Made by a program: the position numbers and the translations under genes
The notes under the pieces: generated by a model
Seen by the model: the letters and a program-made list of their open reading frames with translations, nothing else
The model's database searches: none
Told to the model about the DNA's origin: nothing
From: Polytrichum commune
Taxonomy: Eukaryota > Streptophyta > Polytrichopsida > Polytrichales > Polytrichaceae
Assembly (NCBI GenBank): GCA_950295325.1
Contig: OX485808.1
Coordinates: forward strand, 13,332,501 to 13,396,500
Length of the DNA stretch: 64,000 nucleotides
Direction: 5' to 3'
In this document: positions 13,088 to 25,434 of the stretch, piece after piece
Layout of the letters: each line of letters opens with the position of its first letter
Numbering within the stretch: the stretch's first letter is position 1

Positions 13088-14635
13088 TAAATGTTAATTG
13101 TGGTATAGCGTCACCAACACTAGATGTCATTCCTTGTAGAGTTTTTTTGAGGGGGATTATAAATTTACAGTGCTGCAAATATTGTCAGTTACCAATAAAT
13201 TTTCATCCAAACTGCAATCATCCATGACAAAATTACCAACAAGAGAAGGTAGGGTTTTGGCCAATGGATGAACTTATCCTATCATCCATGACAATATTTG
13301 TCCACTTATTCATGAGAAGTGTCATCCAAAAAGGTTACCATAGTGACATCAAACACCATACGACACTAAACATCATATTTAGTGTAGTGTCAGCAACATG
13401 TGCCAATGTTTAGTCATCATCCGTACCCAAAGAATCCCACGAGGTATTTGCACGATGAATAAAGAGGAGTTGGAGCTGGCACATATATAAAGGTTGCAAG
13501 GAACACATGCCGCATAATATGTTGGTGCTTAGCATATGAAGGTGTTCTTGGGCCACCCATTTCCCTTTGCACACTCTATACATTTATTAGGACTATCGCA
13601 ATAAGTAAAGGTCCCCCGTGGTATAATCTATATTTAGAAATTAAACTCAATAACATGGCTGAATAGTGTTATGGAACGTGACCCTTAACCAGAAAAAGTT
13701 TGGCAAAGAGGGACCCAAATCTTTTAGAAGACTGTAATTCCAATAGAGTTCATTGTAAAGTAAAGCAGATGAAACCATGCGTTTAGTCCCAAACCCTAAG
13801 TTTATGAGAATTAACACAAAGTCATCCAAGTTTTCTTAATGCTTAATTAACCATACACAAGAGTAGTGTTGGGCTATTACAAGGCAATTTTATAACTTGT
13901 CCTACTAGGATGGGTGGGCCTAGCTAGCCTTGCATAGGCCGATCCATGATTCACGACATTGGGTCCCATGCACGTACCCTGTTTTGGATCCTAAAATTCT
14001 CTAAAAGTTTGAGAGGTGAAAAAAGGAAGTCCCAAAAGTTTCACCCAACTCTCAAATTAGGCTCCGATACACGGCGAGCTCACGAGCTCTTGATAGAGCG
14101 AATCTCAAAGAACGATCAAGCCCACAATTTCGTCCTTTTTTGAAGGATGTTACAAATGACTTTCATACTACACTGAACATCCCAATTAATGCGTTTTATT
14201 ATTCAGAGTTACACCGTACAATAACGTCTTACTCATGAGTTCAAGTTTTACCAACGCAAGCTCAAGAGGTTGTTCAGACATCATGGAACATAAACCACTT
14301 TGCTTGGTAAAATATTACAATCTCATTAAATAGTTAGAGCACTGCGTAACTCCAAATTGGGATAATTAACACGCACTAATTGGGATAATTAGTGTAGCTC
14401 GTTGCATTGCGATTTCAAATGCTCCATGGCATACCGAGACGCCCACATGGCTCACACCTCTAAATTAAGAAGCCATGTTGGCCCATGCCACTGCTTCCCG
14501 AAAGTACATGCGCTCAGAATGGCAGGAGCTAAAGTTCCAAAGTGTCCATGTGAAGCAGCGCTTGGCCAACTCCCGTCTTCTTGAAAATTGTGGAGCCACC
14601 ACTGTAACTTAAACTTACGTACCAGTTCCTGTGTA
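13088..14635. other. Intergenic DNA with a dispersed repeat copy
   Basis: 13750-14150 is a full-length-looking copy of the repeat also seen at 1-125 (inverted), 10931-11195 and 54990-55530. The remaining sequence shows no supported gene. Short open frames at 13946 and 14402/14452 lie in repeats or overlap on opposite strands. Confidence 0.5.
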
Positions 14636-15900
14636 GAGTAGAGGCACCTGTAAAAGATCACTTCATAGATTCTCCGCTATATTTGGAGAAGTATAAGGCG
14701 GTGCAATTTTTTTCCTGTGTAGGAGGATAGAAATCAAGAGGATTGTAATATTTTCAGTGATTTTGTTTCTTGATTTGAAATAATTGTGATTTTTTTGAAG
14801 CCAAAAGTTGGCCCGAACATATTACCAATGTCTAGAGTCTACCATGACTGCTCATTCCTCCTCACTCAAAACCAAGACATGTGTCATGGCGCTATTGGTT
14901 TTGGTCTAATCGAAATTGAGTCCCATCTTGATTGAAATTGGTTCCGAGCCTGATTGAAATTTAGTCTCAATCTTGGCGAAATTCTAGTACCCTATAGATT
15001 GCCGATGGGGTTTTGATCGAGAATAGGCGCCTCTATTATAATTGGTTGGCATCCACACCCGTTCTCGAATGATACAAATATACTAATACATAAAGTAGAG
15101 TAGAGGCATTCATAACTAATCACTTGAGAGATTTTGCGCCAGATGTGGAGAGGTGTAAGGTGGTGCAAATTTTCCTTGTGTAGGAAGATAGAAATCATGA
15201 GGGTTTAAAAAATTGATAATTTTATTCCTTAAATTGAATTTACTATGAATTTTTAAAGCCAAAAGGTGGCCGACCATATTACCAATGTCTAGAGTCTGCC
15301 ATAACCGCTCACTCCTCCTCACTTTAGCAATAAACATTAGGACATGTGTATGACATTATTGGTTCTAGCCTGATTGAAATTCAATCCCAACATCATCGAA
15401 ATTCCAATACCCTATAGATTGCCAATGGGATCTTGATCACGAATAGGTGCCTCTATCATAAATATGCACCAACACCCATAGTCACATGAGCCTTAGGTAT
15501 ACCTAAATTACTTACGTTAGTACCTAGTCTTTATAACAGAGGCGCCTATTCCCAATCAGGACCCCATCGGCAATCTATAGGGTACCGCAATTTCCATCAG
15601 GCTAGGACTGAATGTCGATTGGGTTGGAACCAATAATGCCATGATAGATATCATGAGTTTGAGTGCTAAAGTGAGGAGGACTCCTCACCAGTTAAAATGA
15701 GCAGCTCTGGCAAACTCTTGACATTGGTAAGATGTTCATGCCAACTTTTGAATTCAAAAAATTGAAATAATTTCAATTCAAGGAAGAAAATTATCAAAAT
15801 AAAATAAAATTGCAATCTTCCTAAAATAGCACCGCCTTACACTTCTCCAAATTTGGCGCAAAATATCTTAAGTGATCGGTTATGGGCGCCACTACTCTAC
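14636..15900. repeat. Cluster of three related ~370-410-bp units, two direct and one inverted
   Basis: Units at about 14636-15043 (+), 15098-15465 (+) and 15536-15900 (-) share: a GAGTAGAGGC-type start, a GGAGA.GTGTAAGG.GGTGCAA motif, ACCAATGTCTAGAGTCT, TGATTGAAATT, ACCCTATAGATTGCC and a terminal GAATAGG.GCCTCTAT. Starts of the two direct copies are about 462 bp apart. Unit ends are inverted versions of each other (GTAGAGGCGCC type), so each unit resembles a MITE. The third copy is head-to-head with the second. Confidence 0.8.
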
Positions 15901-16024
15901 TTTATCATATGCATGGCTCCCTCCAAAGTCCAGTCTCCCATTATTTTTATTTGATTTTCCAGAGCACATCCACAAATATTCTCACAAATATGGAGTGGAT
16001 ATATTTCTATAATATGCAACAAGG

Positions 16025-16172
16025 ACATAACATTATTCAGATCCATAACAGTGTTATGTGGACTGCCATGATTCCATGGATTATTCCTCACATTCAATCT
16101 GAATATGAAAAATATTTTGTAGAATACTATCGGTCCCACATAACATTGTTATGAATCTGAATAATGTTATGG
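16025..16172. mobile_element. Small palindromic MITE, second copy
   Basis: Begins CATAACATTATTCAG and ends AATAATGTTATGG, with the mirrored interior words GTTATGTGGAC and GTCCCACATAAC. Same family as 12770-12935. The whole 148 bp could fold into a near-continuous hairpin. Confidence 0.8.
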
Positions 16173-18351
16173 ATTATAGAAGAACCTCATATTCAAATGA
16201 GTTCATAGCATGGAGCTTGCTGACGGTTCTCTCATTATTTGTGGAACTTCAGTTCATTTGTTGTTTAGGTATGTGGAATTTTTTTGGGGTTCGACTCAAT
16301 CAATATTGTCATGTCTGGTTAGCAATTGCAAATCACAAAAAAATTCATTTCAGATTTCGGAATCGGAGTTGAGATGCAAAAGGTAAAAGAGGTAAAAATA
16401 ATCGCATGCACTTGCGAAATTCTGTTACCACTAGAGTTTAGAATGAATGGATATATTATGAACCTTTGGTCCCATGTCATTGTTACATGTGTCTTTTATG
16501 TGTCCGTTCTTAACTACTAGCAATTCACTTGTTGCACATGCGACAACAATATACCACATCCCGTTGCATACTCAACGTAGCTACATACACCCTAAACTCC
16601 GTAATATCAACCTCCATAATGTCACTCACTCTCTAATATTCCGAAATTTCAAGTCTCACTCCTTATTGTCACCTTTCTCTCCCTTATATCATGAATTTTG
16701 TCATTAATACAAACCACCAAAGAAGTCAACCCACACCCTTGCATTTGCACCATGTGGCAATATGTGGAGTGTGACCTTCTTATTTTTATTCTTCTTCTTC
16801 TTCTTATGCCACTTGTTGAATGTTGGTGCATGCATATGCCACATCGCATGGAAGGCCAAGTGGAGTGGACCACACCACACTATTTAATATGTTGCACTTT
16901 GTGTTATTCCATAGTGTCACATGCTACACAAATTCACTAGTATCACGCATCCAAGTGAACACTACAAAACTCTGTAATATCCACATGCACTTTGATTACC
17001 ACAGGTGTGATACTACGGAGTATAGAGTGTAGTCATCCAGCATAAATGTTAGAAGCTTCCCTTGTTTCAACAACATATGCAAGGTCAAGCATGCTCGAAA
17101 GCTAGCAAAATGTGAGAGATATAGGAATCTTGTATTGCACTTCTTGCAGGCTTTATGATGGCAAAGCACAAAATGTGAGGGTATTTGAAAACCATGGATG
17201 AAACAAATTCATCACAAAAACATGACATTCCTCTAGATGAAACCGTGGCCATCTGCATGACAGTGTGTAATTAAATAGTGTATATGGTAGATATTGACAT
17301 TAAGATATAGGTGTCCAATCAAGAAGAGCGACCACGTAAGGCCCACATAACTTACCCTTGACTTCCTACAGATAGTAATTCTGATAGTGCAATATGTGGA
17401 TCATCCACATAATTTATTGAACGAATCTTATGCCAGGAGGAGAGCAAGAGGAGAACAAACCGCCACCAGTCCTGAATTACAAAGAGGGAGTAACACAGAG
17501 GTCCTTATGAATAGGTACATATAGCTAAGTTAAAATCCACCAAGCAGACAAGAAAATAGACTTTCCTTCTGGTCAAGACCTTCACACAGGCTTGCCAAGA
17601 ATAAATTTGTAACATCAAACAAATCCACAGTTGCCAGCATATAGGACATAAGTCACAGAGGCTAAGAGTGGCAGCAGGGCTTCTGTAACCTTGTCACCTT
17701 GGAAGGTGGATACAATATGAACTAGGAATCGAGACATGTCAAAAAGTACGCCAGGAACTCATACATAATAGTGATATGAAACAAGGAGAGAGAGAAGGCA
17801 AAATACAAACTCGGTGACATCCCGAGTCATGATGTAAACATTTCAAGGCCTGAGTGAAAATTGTTCCAACTTTTATACACAAGTAAGCACAACAAACAGC
17901 GTGCTCTTCCACAGCTCACCAAAAAATGTGCTCACAGGGACAGGTTTTTTCCTGCATATCTGTGAGTGCTACTACATAAAACTACAGACTTATCACGTCT
18001 CCTGTTTGGTTCCTGGCATCTTTTGCACAAAATGCTACTATGCCTAGTACCCCCAAAAACACCTGGCAAGTTGCACGACTCGATAAAAAAAATGGACTAA
18101 ATAAAACGAGCCTAGAACCTCAAATACAAAAAGCTCACCAGCTTTGGTTGCTACAAAAAGCATCAATCTCAGATTATATGGTCTCTTCACAAGCGTGCAC
18201 TTCGTGCCAGAGAGGGGAAAAACAAGGGAGCGATAAGTATCGTTCACACCTTGAGAAGTCAGAGACTGAAACCCTGCTCTTTGGTTGGTAACAATGCAAA
18301 ATTAGGTCAAAACCTTGCACAACAGGATGCATTCAGTATGAGCTATATAAT
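16173..18351. other. Repeat-derived intergenic DNA and probable 3' flank of the minus-strand gene
   Basis: 16480-17040 contains repeat sequence related to 8640-8990 in inverted orientation (TCCGTAATATCAACCTCC against its complement). From about 17900 to 18351 the sequence probably includes the 3' UTR of the nucleotidyltransferase gene. I could not place a polyadenylation site. Overlapping small frames on both strands here are not supported. Confidence 0.45.
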
Positions 18352-21300
18352 TCACCCTCTACCGTTCCCGCGGCTGGAATTTCGTGATGGGTGGCTAGGT
18401 CGGTGTAGGTGGCCGTAACCTTGCCATGCAGTTTGATCCCTTGTCCCATCAGCCCTGTTTACAGAAACCTCAGGGTAAAAGATTTGGCCCTGAGGTGTGT
18501 ACGGTGCATGAAGAAGTGGCCTACCAACCACCCCAGGCGCACTCCAGCCTGGATGGTAACCATTATAACCAGGGTGATGGACACTGTCACCTGGTCGAGC
18601 TCCTAATAAGCTTCCATCCCCAGAAAAGTTGACCAGGTTTTGTGAAAATTGGAGGTGCTGTTGAGGAAATTGAGGGACAACAGTTGGGTGTCTCACATGG
18701 TTGTGTCCAGGTGCTCCATAATGAAGCACTTGATCTCCAGGCATGGGCGGAATAATCCCTCTATTCACTGCCACAAGGTTCTGTCCATGAGCAGCCCAAC
18801 CTTGGTGGTGCCCTTGAAAACTGTAGTGAGTGTCACCTGGCTGCCTTGACTGGGTCACATTCATGTTGTGATTCACATGAACTACTTGGTGAGGTAGTAT
18901 CCCACCATGGTGTCCTCTGCCATAAGCATGCGGCACTAGTGATGGGTTGCTGTAATCAGCACTATTATATGCACTTTCATACCCATTTCCAACTCTCTGT
19001 TGCTTCTCAAAGGGTTGGGCCAAGGGTTCTTCAGATGGTCTTTTGGCACCTTTGAATCCAAAAAACGTATGTTTCATTTCAGCCACCTGGGAAGCAGTCG
19101 TCGTGGAGTACCTGAGTTGTGCAAGGGTTTCGCGAAAGCATTGATGTATGATATCAAATTCTTTTTCTCGTACAGCACGTGCACAGTTCTGAGAACGCTC
19201 TGCAAAATCCTCAACCTGTATGGGCCAGTCATACCCCACACTTTAGAAGTGGATCACCCATCAGAGACCACTGTGAAATGGATAACTGACAAATAGATAT
19301 GAGAAACCACAATGAGGTTTATACTACGACTTGGAAACCAGAAGACTTACCGACATGCAACCCAGGTGGTTTTTTGCCCACACTTTGGAAACCCATTTGC
19401 CTTCATATGCACTTGCGCAAAGCCCTTGCTCCCACAAACTCTCCACTGCCAACAACTGCTCAACCAAAGTCAATAAGAGATGGAAGTCACAAGTCACAAG
19501 AAGAAAATTAGAGAATCCTGGCCCACCCTCTCTCCAAAGTAGTTGTACCTAGGGTGCTCAAGAGCGTTCTGTCTTCAAGTGTTGTTACTTTGTCTAATGA
19601 CCTTTATTACTGTGTAACCCTTGATTACCCCTTCATGTTATAAAGTGCGGTAGCATCCACTCTTGTCAAACCTGCAACTAAGAGGTAATCAAAGTTTCAC
19701 TCAGCTTTGGTCAGAATCCTATTTACATGATCTTTTTGGACACATCTTGTTGGTCATTTCCACTGCAGATGCAAATCTGTAATAATGCAAGCCTAAGAAT
19801 AGATGCTAGGTCAGTCACTAACCTTGACAAAAAAGGAGGCAAACAACTGGCTGACGGTCTCTTTGTTGTCCCTACCAAAGCCGCGTTTGATGTGAAGGGC
19901 CACACGCTCCTTCACAGATGCTATGCAGCTCTGTGTAGATTCCAGAACCAACCCTGCTCTACGCCACCCTAGCACGTCATACATCACTATTTCACTTCCA
20001 ATCACATACATCTACTTCACTAGCAGAGCAGTCCAATTTGGTCATGCATTGCGCTATACCAATGCTGAACATATAACCAAATATTATCTACCTAAGTTTA
20101 CTCGCATCAGAAACAATTCAGCATAAATATACTGCCTGAGATGAAGAATCCACAATCAATTACGCATTGTCAAGGTACCACTGGACAGGAATTTTTCACT
20201 ACACTGGTTGCTGTCGAGGGAGGGGATGAACTACCTTCTAACAATACTGAAAATGAAGGAAGAATTGGTGGTGAACGTGTCTGCAGAAACAGTAATGAAA
20301 TAGATCAGCGACGGCAGTACAATGATGGAAACTGTCACTATTAGCTTCAAGATACTACAATGACTTCTAGTTTGGGCTGTCAACCTGACTTTTGAACCTG
20401 CCATCAAGACCAGGTACAACAGATACCTGCAGGTGGAACGCCACCAGTAAAATGATGGATAGGGAGTTCAGCGTCCCCTTCTTGGAGTCATTGACATTGT
20501 GAACTTTTGCCCAGGCTTTCAGCTGTTTGAAGCATTACATGTTCACAAATGAGTGTTAAAATCAGTTACTGTGCACACATTCATGGACTTTCTTCAGCTA
20601 CTACAGCAATCTTGAAATACTGGGAAGAACCTACTAACACCTTAAATATTTCAACAGCAGCACACTGACAGTCAATAATTATAATTATGAAGGACCCTAA
20701 ACAAACATTAGCATCTCAACACAACAGAGTCCTTAGGGAAATACAAACGAAGATATTTGCCAGCAGAAAATGATCATAAAGGACAAGACAGTTATTTCAG
20801 TACTTCACTATCCAGTGGTTCCTACTCTTAAGGAACAAACTGCAGAGAAAACCTTGGCAAACTTATACTGACACAGAGGTGTTTATCTTATCGAGAAGAC
20901 ATACCAGGAAACAAAGCTGCCGAAACCTGGGATCGATTAATGCAAAAACCCCAAGTAACTCTGATTTGAGAACCCCATCCCTATTTTCCATCGACACATC
21001 GCACTCAATGTTTGTGCGTCCCTCCACAAATTTCACAACAGGAACTGCTGCTCTCATCACAGGTTCTATCTTGCGAACTGTATGCCTCAAAGATCCATTT
21101 TTACCTGTGAAAGGTGCACCTTCCCAACTCAGGATCAATGTTCTTAATAATCACTTGCAACTGATGAATTGTCACAAGAGTGGTACACATGCCCTTATGA
21201 CAGAAAGCATCATCTATATCTAGGATGTAATAAAGCAATTGGAGGTTGAAGAGTGGGGACCATTTTGAAGTCCATGAAGTGCTCGAGTAAGCTTCCTCAG

Positions 21301-23948
21301 AAATCCAATCCGGTCACTTCGAGAACGTTCCACTGGGGCATAGCCAACATTAAGAGAAAGGTCCAAGTCACTTGAGCCCGTATACAAGTCCATTACAAAT
21401 GACCCAAACACTGTAATGTGGCTTCCTGCACAATAGAGATAAACATTAAGAGCACGTTTTCTTCCCCAAAGAAACAGACAAGACACTCGACAAATTGGAG
21501 GTCCAGGGCCATGGCAACATGGGTAACTCTTCCTTCCTCTCCTCATTCTTTGTCCATACCAATTTCCATTCTTCTCCAAACACAACAAGATGTCATCTCA
21601 CCTGAACCCTAAGTGTAAGGAAATACTGCAAAGATAGAACAAGAACTCACCTTGGATCCTAGATTTCACAAAATTATCCACAAAGTGGATAACGTAGCGG
21701 CGAGCCTCCTGCTGCTCTTTAGTAGGCTGAAGTACTGCATATACATCATCCAGCATGCTGTCTACCAGCATCTTGCTTTGTGCTGTCCATACCAATGAAT
21801 TCTCTTGTTGTTTTTCCAGATGCAAGGCTCTGTCACACATCACTGCAGAAAGCCAAAAAAATAGTGAGCACCCCAGCTTTTAAAAGTTGAAGAAAAATGG
21901 TCCCTGAATCCCAATTGAAACCTCCACAGCAATTGAACCCCATTTATCATTGTGTATGGAAGTAGGGCCATGATTACCAGTATGTGTTGAAGTAGCATCC
22001 AGCTGCATGATACTGCCATGTGAGCTCTAGCTTTGACAAAAGTAAAGGAGACCTCTATAGCACAGGAATGTCATGAATTCTAAGGTGTGAGAAAGGGAGA
22101 TAATGAAACACATAAACACAAACTAAACGAATGCTAACCATGCGATGGTGGTGGAATGACGATTCCCAAGTCAGGTAACTGCAACTCCTCCACATCATTC
22201 TCCTCATTCTCCTGCCCGTCACCATTGAAAAGTTCCTCATCTGTAGGTCCCTCCACTTCTAACCCTACAGTGGGCATTTCCACTGGCCTGTATGTATATA
22301 AAAAGAAACAGCATTGGATGAGGTCACAGTGGCCCTGACATACTAGGCAACCTCAAGGCCCCTCGAGATTTCATTCAAGTACTTTACTCACTAAGAGAAT
22401 CATACAAAGCTGCATTCCACATAGTGAACAATCTGCAGAAAGAGGACTTCTACAAAAACTATCCTAAACTAAGCCAAATTGCCTTGTGCAGGGATTTCTC
22501 TCTCTAAAAGATAAATAAATCAATAAATCGGCCAACCGGCTAATTGCTAAGGACTTACTGGGATAGGGCTGCAGTGGTTCAATAACACCTGTAGGTTGTT
22601 ACCAAATATGCAAATGCCTTACAAAAGCTATCAAAACTGTAGACACAATGTGTCCACCTTCACACAGCTCAACTTACAATCCAGCTGCAGACTTGAGAGG
22701 TATAAGCTCAGATTAAGAAAGAGTACAATTTATCTCCAGCAGCCACATGAACGTAGTTTCCAAACAATTCAGAGAGCACAGATAACAAACTACAGCTTTC
22801 TCTCACAACAACTACAAAAGTTTCTCTCTACTTTTTAGATTTTAAGTTTCTATTATCATTTGTTTCATTACAAAAGGACGGGCCTTGTAGTAACTATTGC
22901 AGCACATAAAATACAGAAATTTTATTGCACTCTCTTCACATCACAGAACCGTTCCCAATTCAGTCACAGCTATACAAGGCTCGAGAATGGTGGTCTAAAC
23001 CCAAGGCCTTAACCCAGGTCCCAGGGGAATTTCCAGGTTAAGCCGACTAACACCTGAATAGAGCTCAGATGGGTCACCTTCCTAGCACGTGATTTCCCAT
23101 GCACCCTACCACCTATGTGCACCCTACCACCTATAGTCCACCCAATCATAATGCGATTGTCCGGGTGAACCATATATTCTCAACCAACCATGTGGAAACC
23201 TAGGGGCTTGTCCTTGAGAGAGATTGAGAGAGATTGGTGCAGACCGGCTTGTCCATGCCCATTCATGGTGGTCACCTTCGAAAGAAAGGAGGCAGTAGTC
23301 TATGAGGGCCCTCTAACTCTTGTAATGCCCATTTCGACTTAAATTCACGTCAGTGGCAGTATCAGGGTCACCTCTTCTCTTCTTACTCTTCTTGATTCTC
23401 CTATCACTCCAAAAGGAGTTTGGTCAATCGTAGAGGGAGTAAACGGGTGAACCGTAAATTTCCAACCAGCCGTGTGAGAACCTAGGGGCTTGCCCGAGCC
23501 TGCCTGTTCAAGGTGTTCGCCTTTGGAAAAAAACAACAATTTTTTTCCGGGGCCCTCTAATTCTTGTGCTGCCGGTTTCGAGAATCCGAACAGACTTAGA
23601 CCAACTCGAAGATGAAAGCTACAACACAATTCACGCCAGTGGAAAAACTGGATTCAATCTCTTCTTGATTCTTCTTATCTTACTCCTCTTAATTCTCCTA
23701 CCACTCCTGAAATACTCACAAATTAATTGAAATGAAGGTCACTGAAGCCGCCTTACCTTTGCCACCTACTCATAAACCGTGGTACAGGGGGACTGGTCTT
23801 TGCAGGCACAACATGACGATGTCACGCTCTCAAGAAATTCAGCTCCCCATACAAAACCATACCACACAAACAGTAAGCCCTAAGAAACCCGTCCCGATGC
23901 CTGCGATGTCCGTCGCGCTACAGGACACCTCGACCGCACTTCCGCCAT
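18352..23948 (-). CDS. Non-canonical poly(A)/poly(U) polymerase (TUTase-like nucleotidyltransferase), ten coding exons
   Basis: Predicted to add untemplated nucleotides to RNA 3' ends, affecting RNA stability. Coding exons in transcription order: 23948-23929, 22287-22139, 21842-21651, 21425-21261, 21104-20905, 20522-20427, 20280-20179, 19930-19823, 19455-19351, 19215-18352. All junctions are GT-AG and all phases agree, giving 666 aa. An acidic stretch covers residues about 18-42. The catalytic motif is GS at 128-129, then DLD at 140-142, with the third Asp (D211) in NIECDVS. The PAP-associated/substrate-binding part includes AKVHNVNDSKKGTLNSLS (247-264), TRSPPILPSF (275-284), LWEQGLC (351-357) and VEDF..RSQN.ARAV (380-394). 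The last ~240 residues are a Gly/His/Pro/Gln-rich tail with no known domain. Exon 1 (20 coding nt) and the weak donors after exons 1 and 4 (GTGTCC, GTCCCC) are the least certain parts. HESO1-type, URT1-type and other plant NTases all fit, so no symbol is assigned. Confidence 0.88.
22983..23710. repeat. Dispersed repeat fragments inside intron 1 of the nucleotidyltransferase gene
   Basis: 22983-23345 matches 25435-26222: ACCCAAGGCCTTAACC, CACCCTACCACCTAT, GAAACCTAGGGGCTTG and AGGCCCTCTAACTCTTGT-type words recur in order. A second partial copy follows at about 23440-23710, offset roughly 281 bp, sharing CCTAGGGGCTTGCC, AATTCACGCCAGTGG and the TTCTTCTTATCTTACTCC-type tail. Together they make up much of the 1.6-kb first intron. 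The frame at 23345-23629 (-) is repeat-derived, not an exon. Confidence 0.75.
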
Positions 23949-24208
23949 GCTTGAAATCCCCGGCCTAAACCAAACCGCCACAATCACAATGCCGCAACCC
24001 CCGCCTTACGCAACAGCAACAAGAAATTACGAGACTGGGACAAAATCCATGCTCTTAAAGCTCCGTCGCATCATGGCCGGATCACAAAATCGCGGCCGCT
24101 ACCTTTGCACCACAGCGACATGCATGGCAGCATCAGCCATCACGCATTGGTAGGAATTTAGCATCGTGCGCAAGGATCAGAGCGCCATAGCTGAGCTCCT
24201 GCTGCGAC

Positions 24209-24217
24209 AAACCCTAG
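24209..24217 (-). promoter_or_regulatory. Telo-box-like motif upstream of the nucleotidyltransferase start
   Basis: AAACCCTAG (CTAGGGTTT on the gene strand) lies about 260 nt upstream of the proposed ATG, inside a GC-rich stretch (23.75-24.3 kb) that looks like a plant promoter/5' UTR. Telo-boxes are common in plant 5' regions of translation- and RNA-related genes. Function here is inferred from position only. Confidence 0.35.
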
Positions 24218-24339
24218 TTGCTGCGACACAGAGACGACCAGAGAAGGTGCCCGTCAATATCCGTCGCCGCCCGTCACTGCCCGTCCATTGCCAATCCTTC
24301 GAAGTTCCCATCATTCAAAGAGCATGATGGGTCATGAAT

Positions 24340-25434
24340 ATGTTTTTGTACTATAACTACTTGACTAGGTTGATAGATTGGATTCTTTGGATTGAAGAGC
24401 ACCTTGACTCATCATTCCATCATTCTTTGAGTGTGTGGTGAGTCGTGAGAAGCTAAGTGTCCATGTGTCAAGAATCAAACAATTTCTTCAAAAAATGTCC
24501 GAGATTTGGGTTGAATTCCCCAAACTTGAATCCTCCCTCGATGAAGAAGAAAACAAAAGAGGCAATGCGAATATGACGACTATCATAACATTATTATCAT
24601 CCATGCATAGGGTAACCCGTACACGGAGCAATATGTGGACATGTCATTTTAGTTTTTATATGATATGTCAATGTGTAACTTCATGTAATTGTAGTGTCTA
24701 CTTAGTAAGGGAATCCTAAAGTCATATTGTTTTCAAGAAAATAAAACCATAATTGTATAGTTTCTTTTTTTCCTTTCAAAAACGAGTGATATGCTCAAAT
24801 AAATGGAACCTACCCTAACATGTTCTATTCATGAATAACGGTTTGAGCATAAAACGGGATTTATATTTTATAATTTAAATACAATCTCCACCTTCTAGTG
24901 AAAGTCAAAGTGCTTTGACCCAAGGAATCATTTTTCCTAATTTTCAAAGAATGCCACCCAAATTTCCTCCTTCACAACCATGTTTTTTTTTTGGTCTCTT
25001 GGACAAGATTCATGATGGACTAGGGAAAAAACCAGTAGAGAGCTTTGTAGGGTGCACAATGGTTCTTTGAGGGAAATCTCTCTACGCACTCAAATTCATG
25101 ACCGAATGTGTCAAAAAGTGGGATGAATTTTGACACGTATAATCTCTCTAGAATACTTCAACATCCAAGGTCATTGTAGGCCTTGAGAATGAATTACTTG
25201 TATGCACATAAAAGGGCCCATGGGGAGCTCTTGGTCCTTTAACGGTTAAGCAAAAAGCGAAGTTTGCCCAAACAAAACACATTGTTGGGTACTACTTGTG
25301 TGACATGCCACCCACAAATCAATGGATAGGTTGGAACATCTCAGTCCTTTTTGTGCTTGAGGTCATGTTTATAGAATGTTTTTAGGTAATTAGTAAAGTG
25401 AATGCTAAGGGGGTCCTTATGGTGATAATTAAAA
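24340..25434. other. Intergenic DNA, no feature recognised
   Basis: AT-rich. The 94-codon frame at 24435-24719 (+) starts with a plausible peptide (MVSREKLSVHVSRIKQFLQ) but becomes Cys/Thr-rich and shows no domain. It is not called. Confidence 0.5.

Noticed and set aside
23345-23629. 94-codon minus-strand frame as an exon of the nucleotidyltransferase gene
   Set aside because: It matches the dispersed repeat also found at 25.4-26.2 kb, and no phase-compatible splice sites link it to the acidic second exon.
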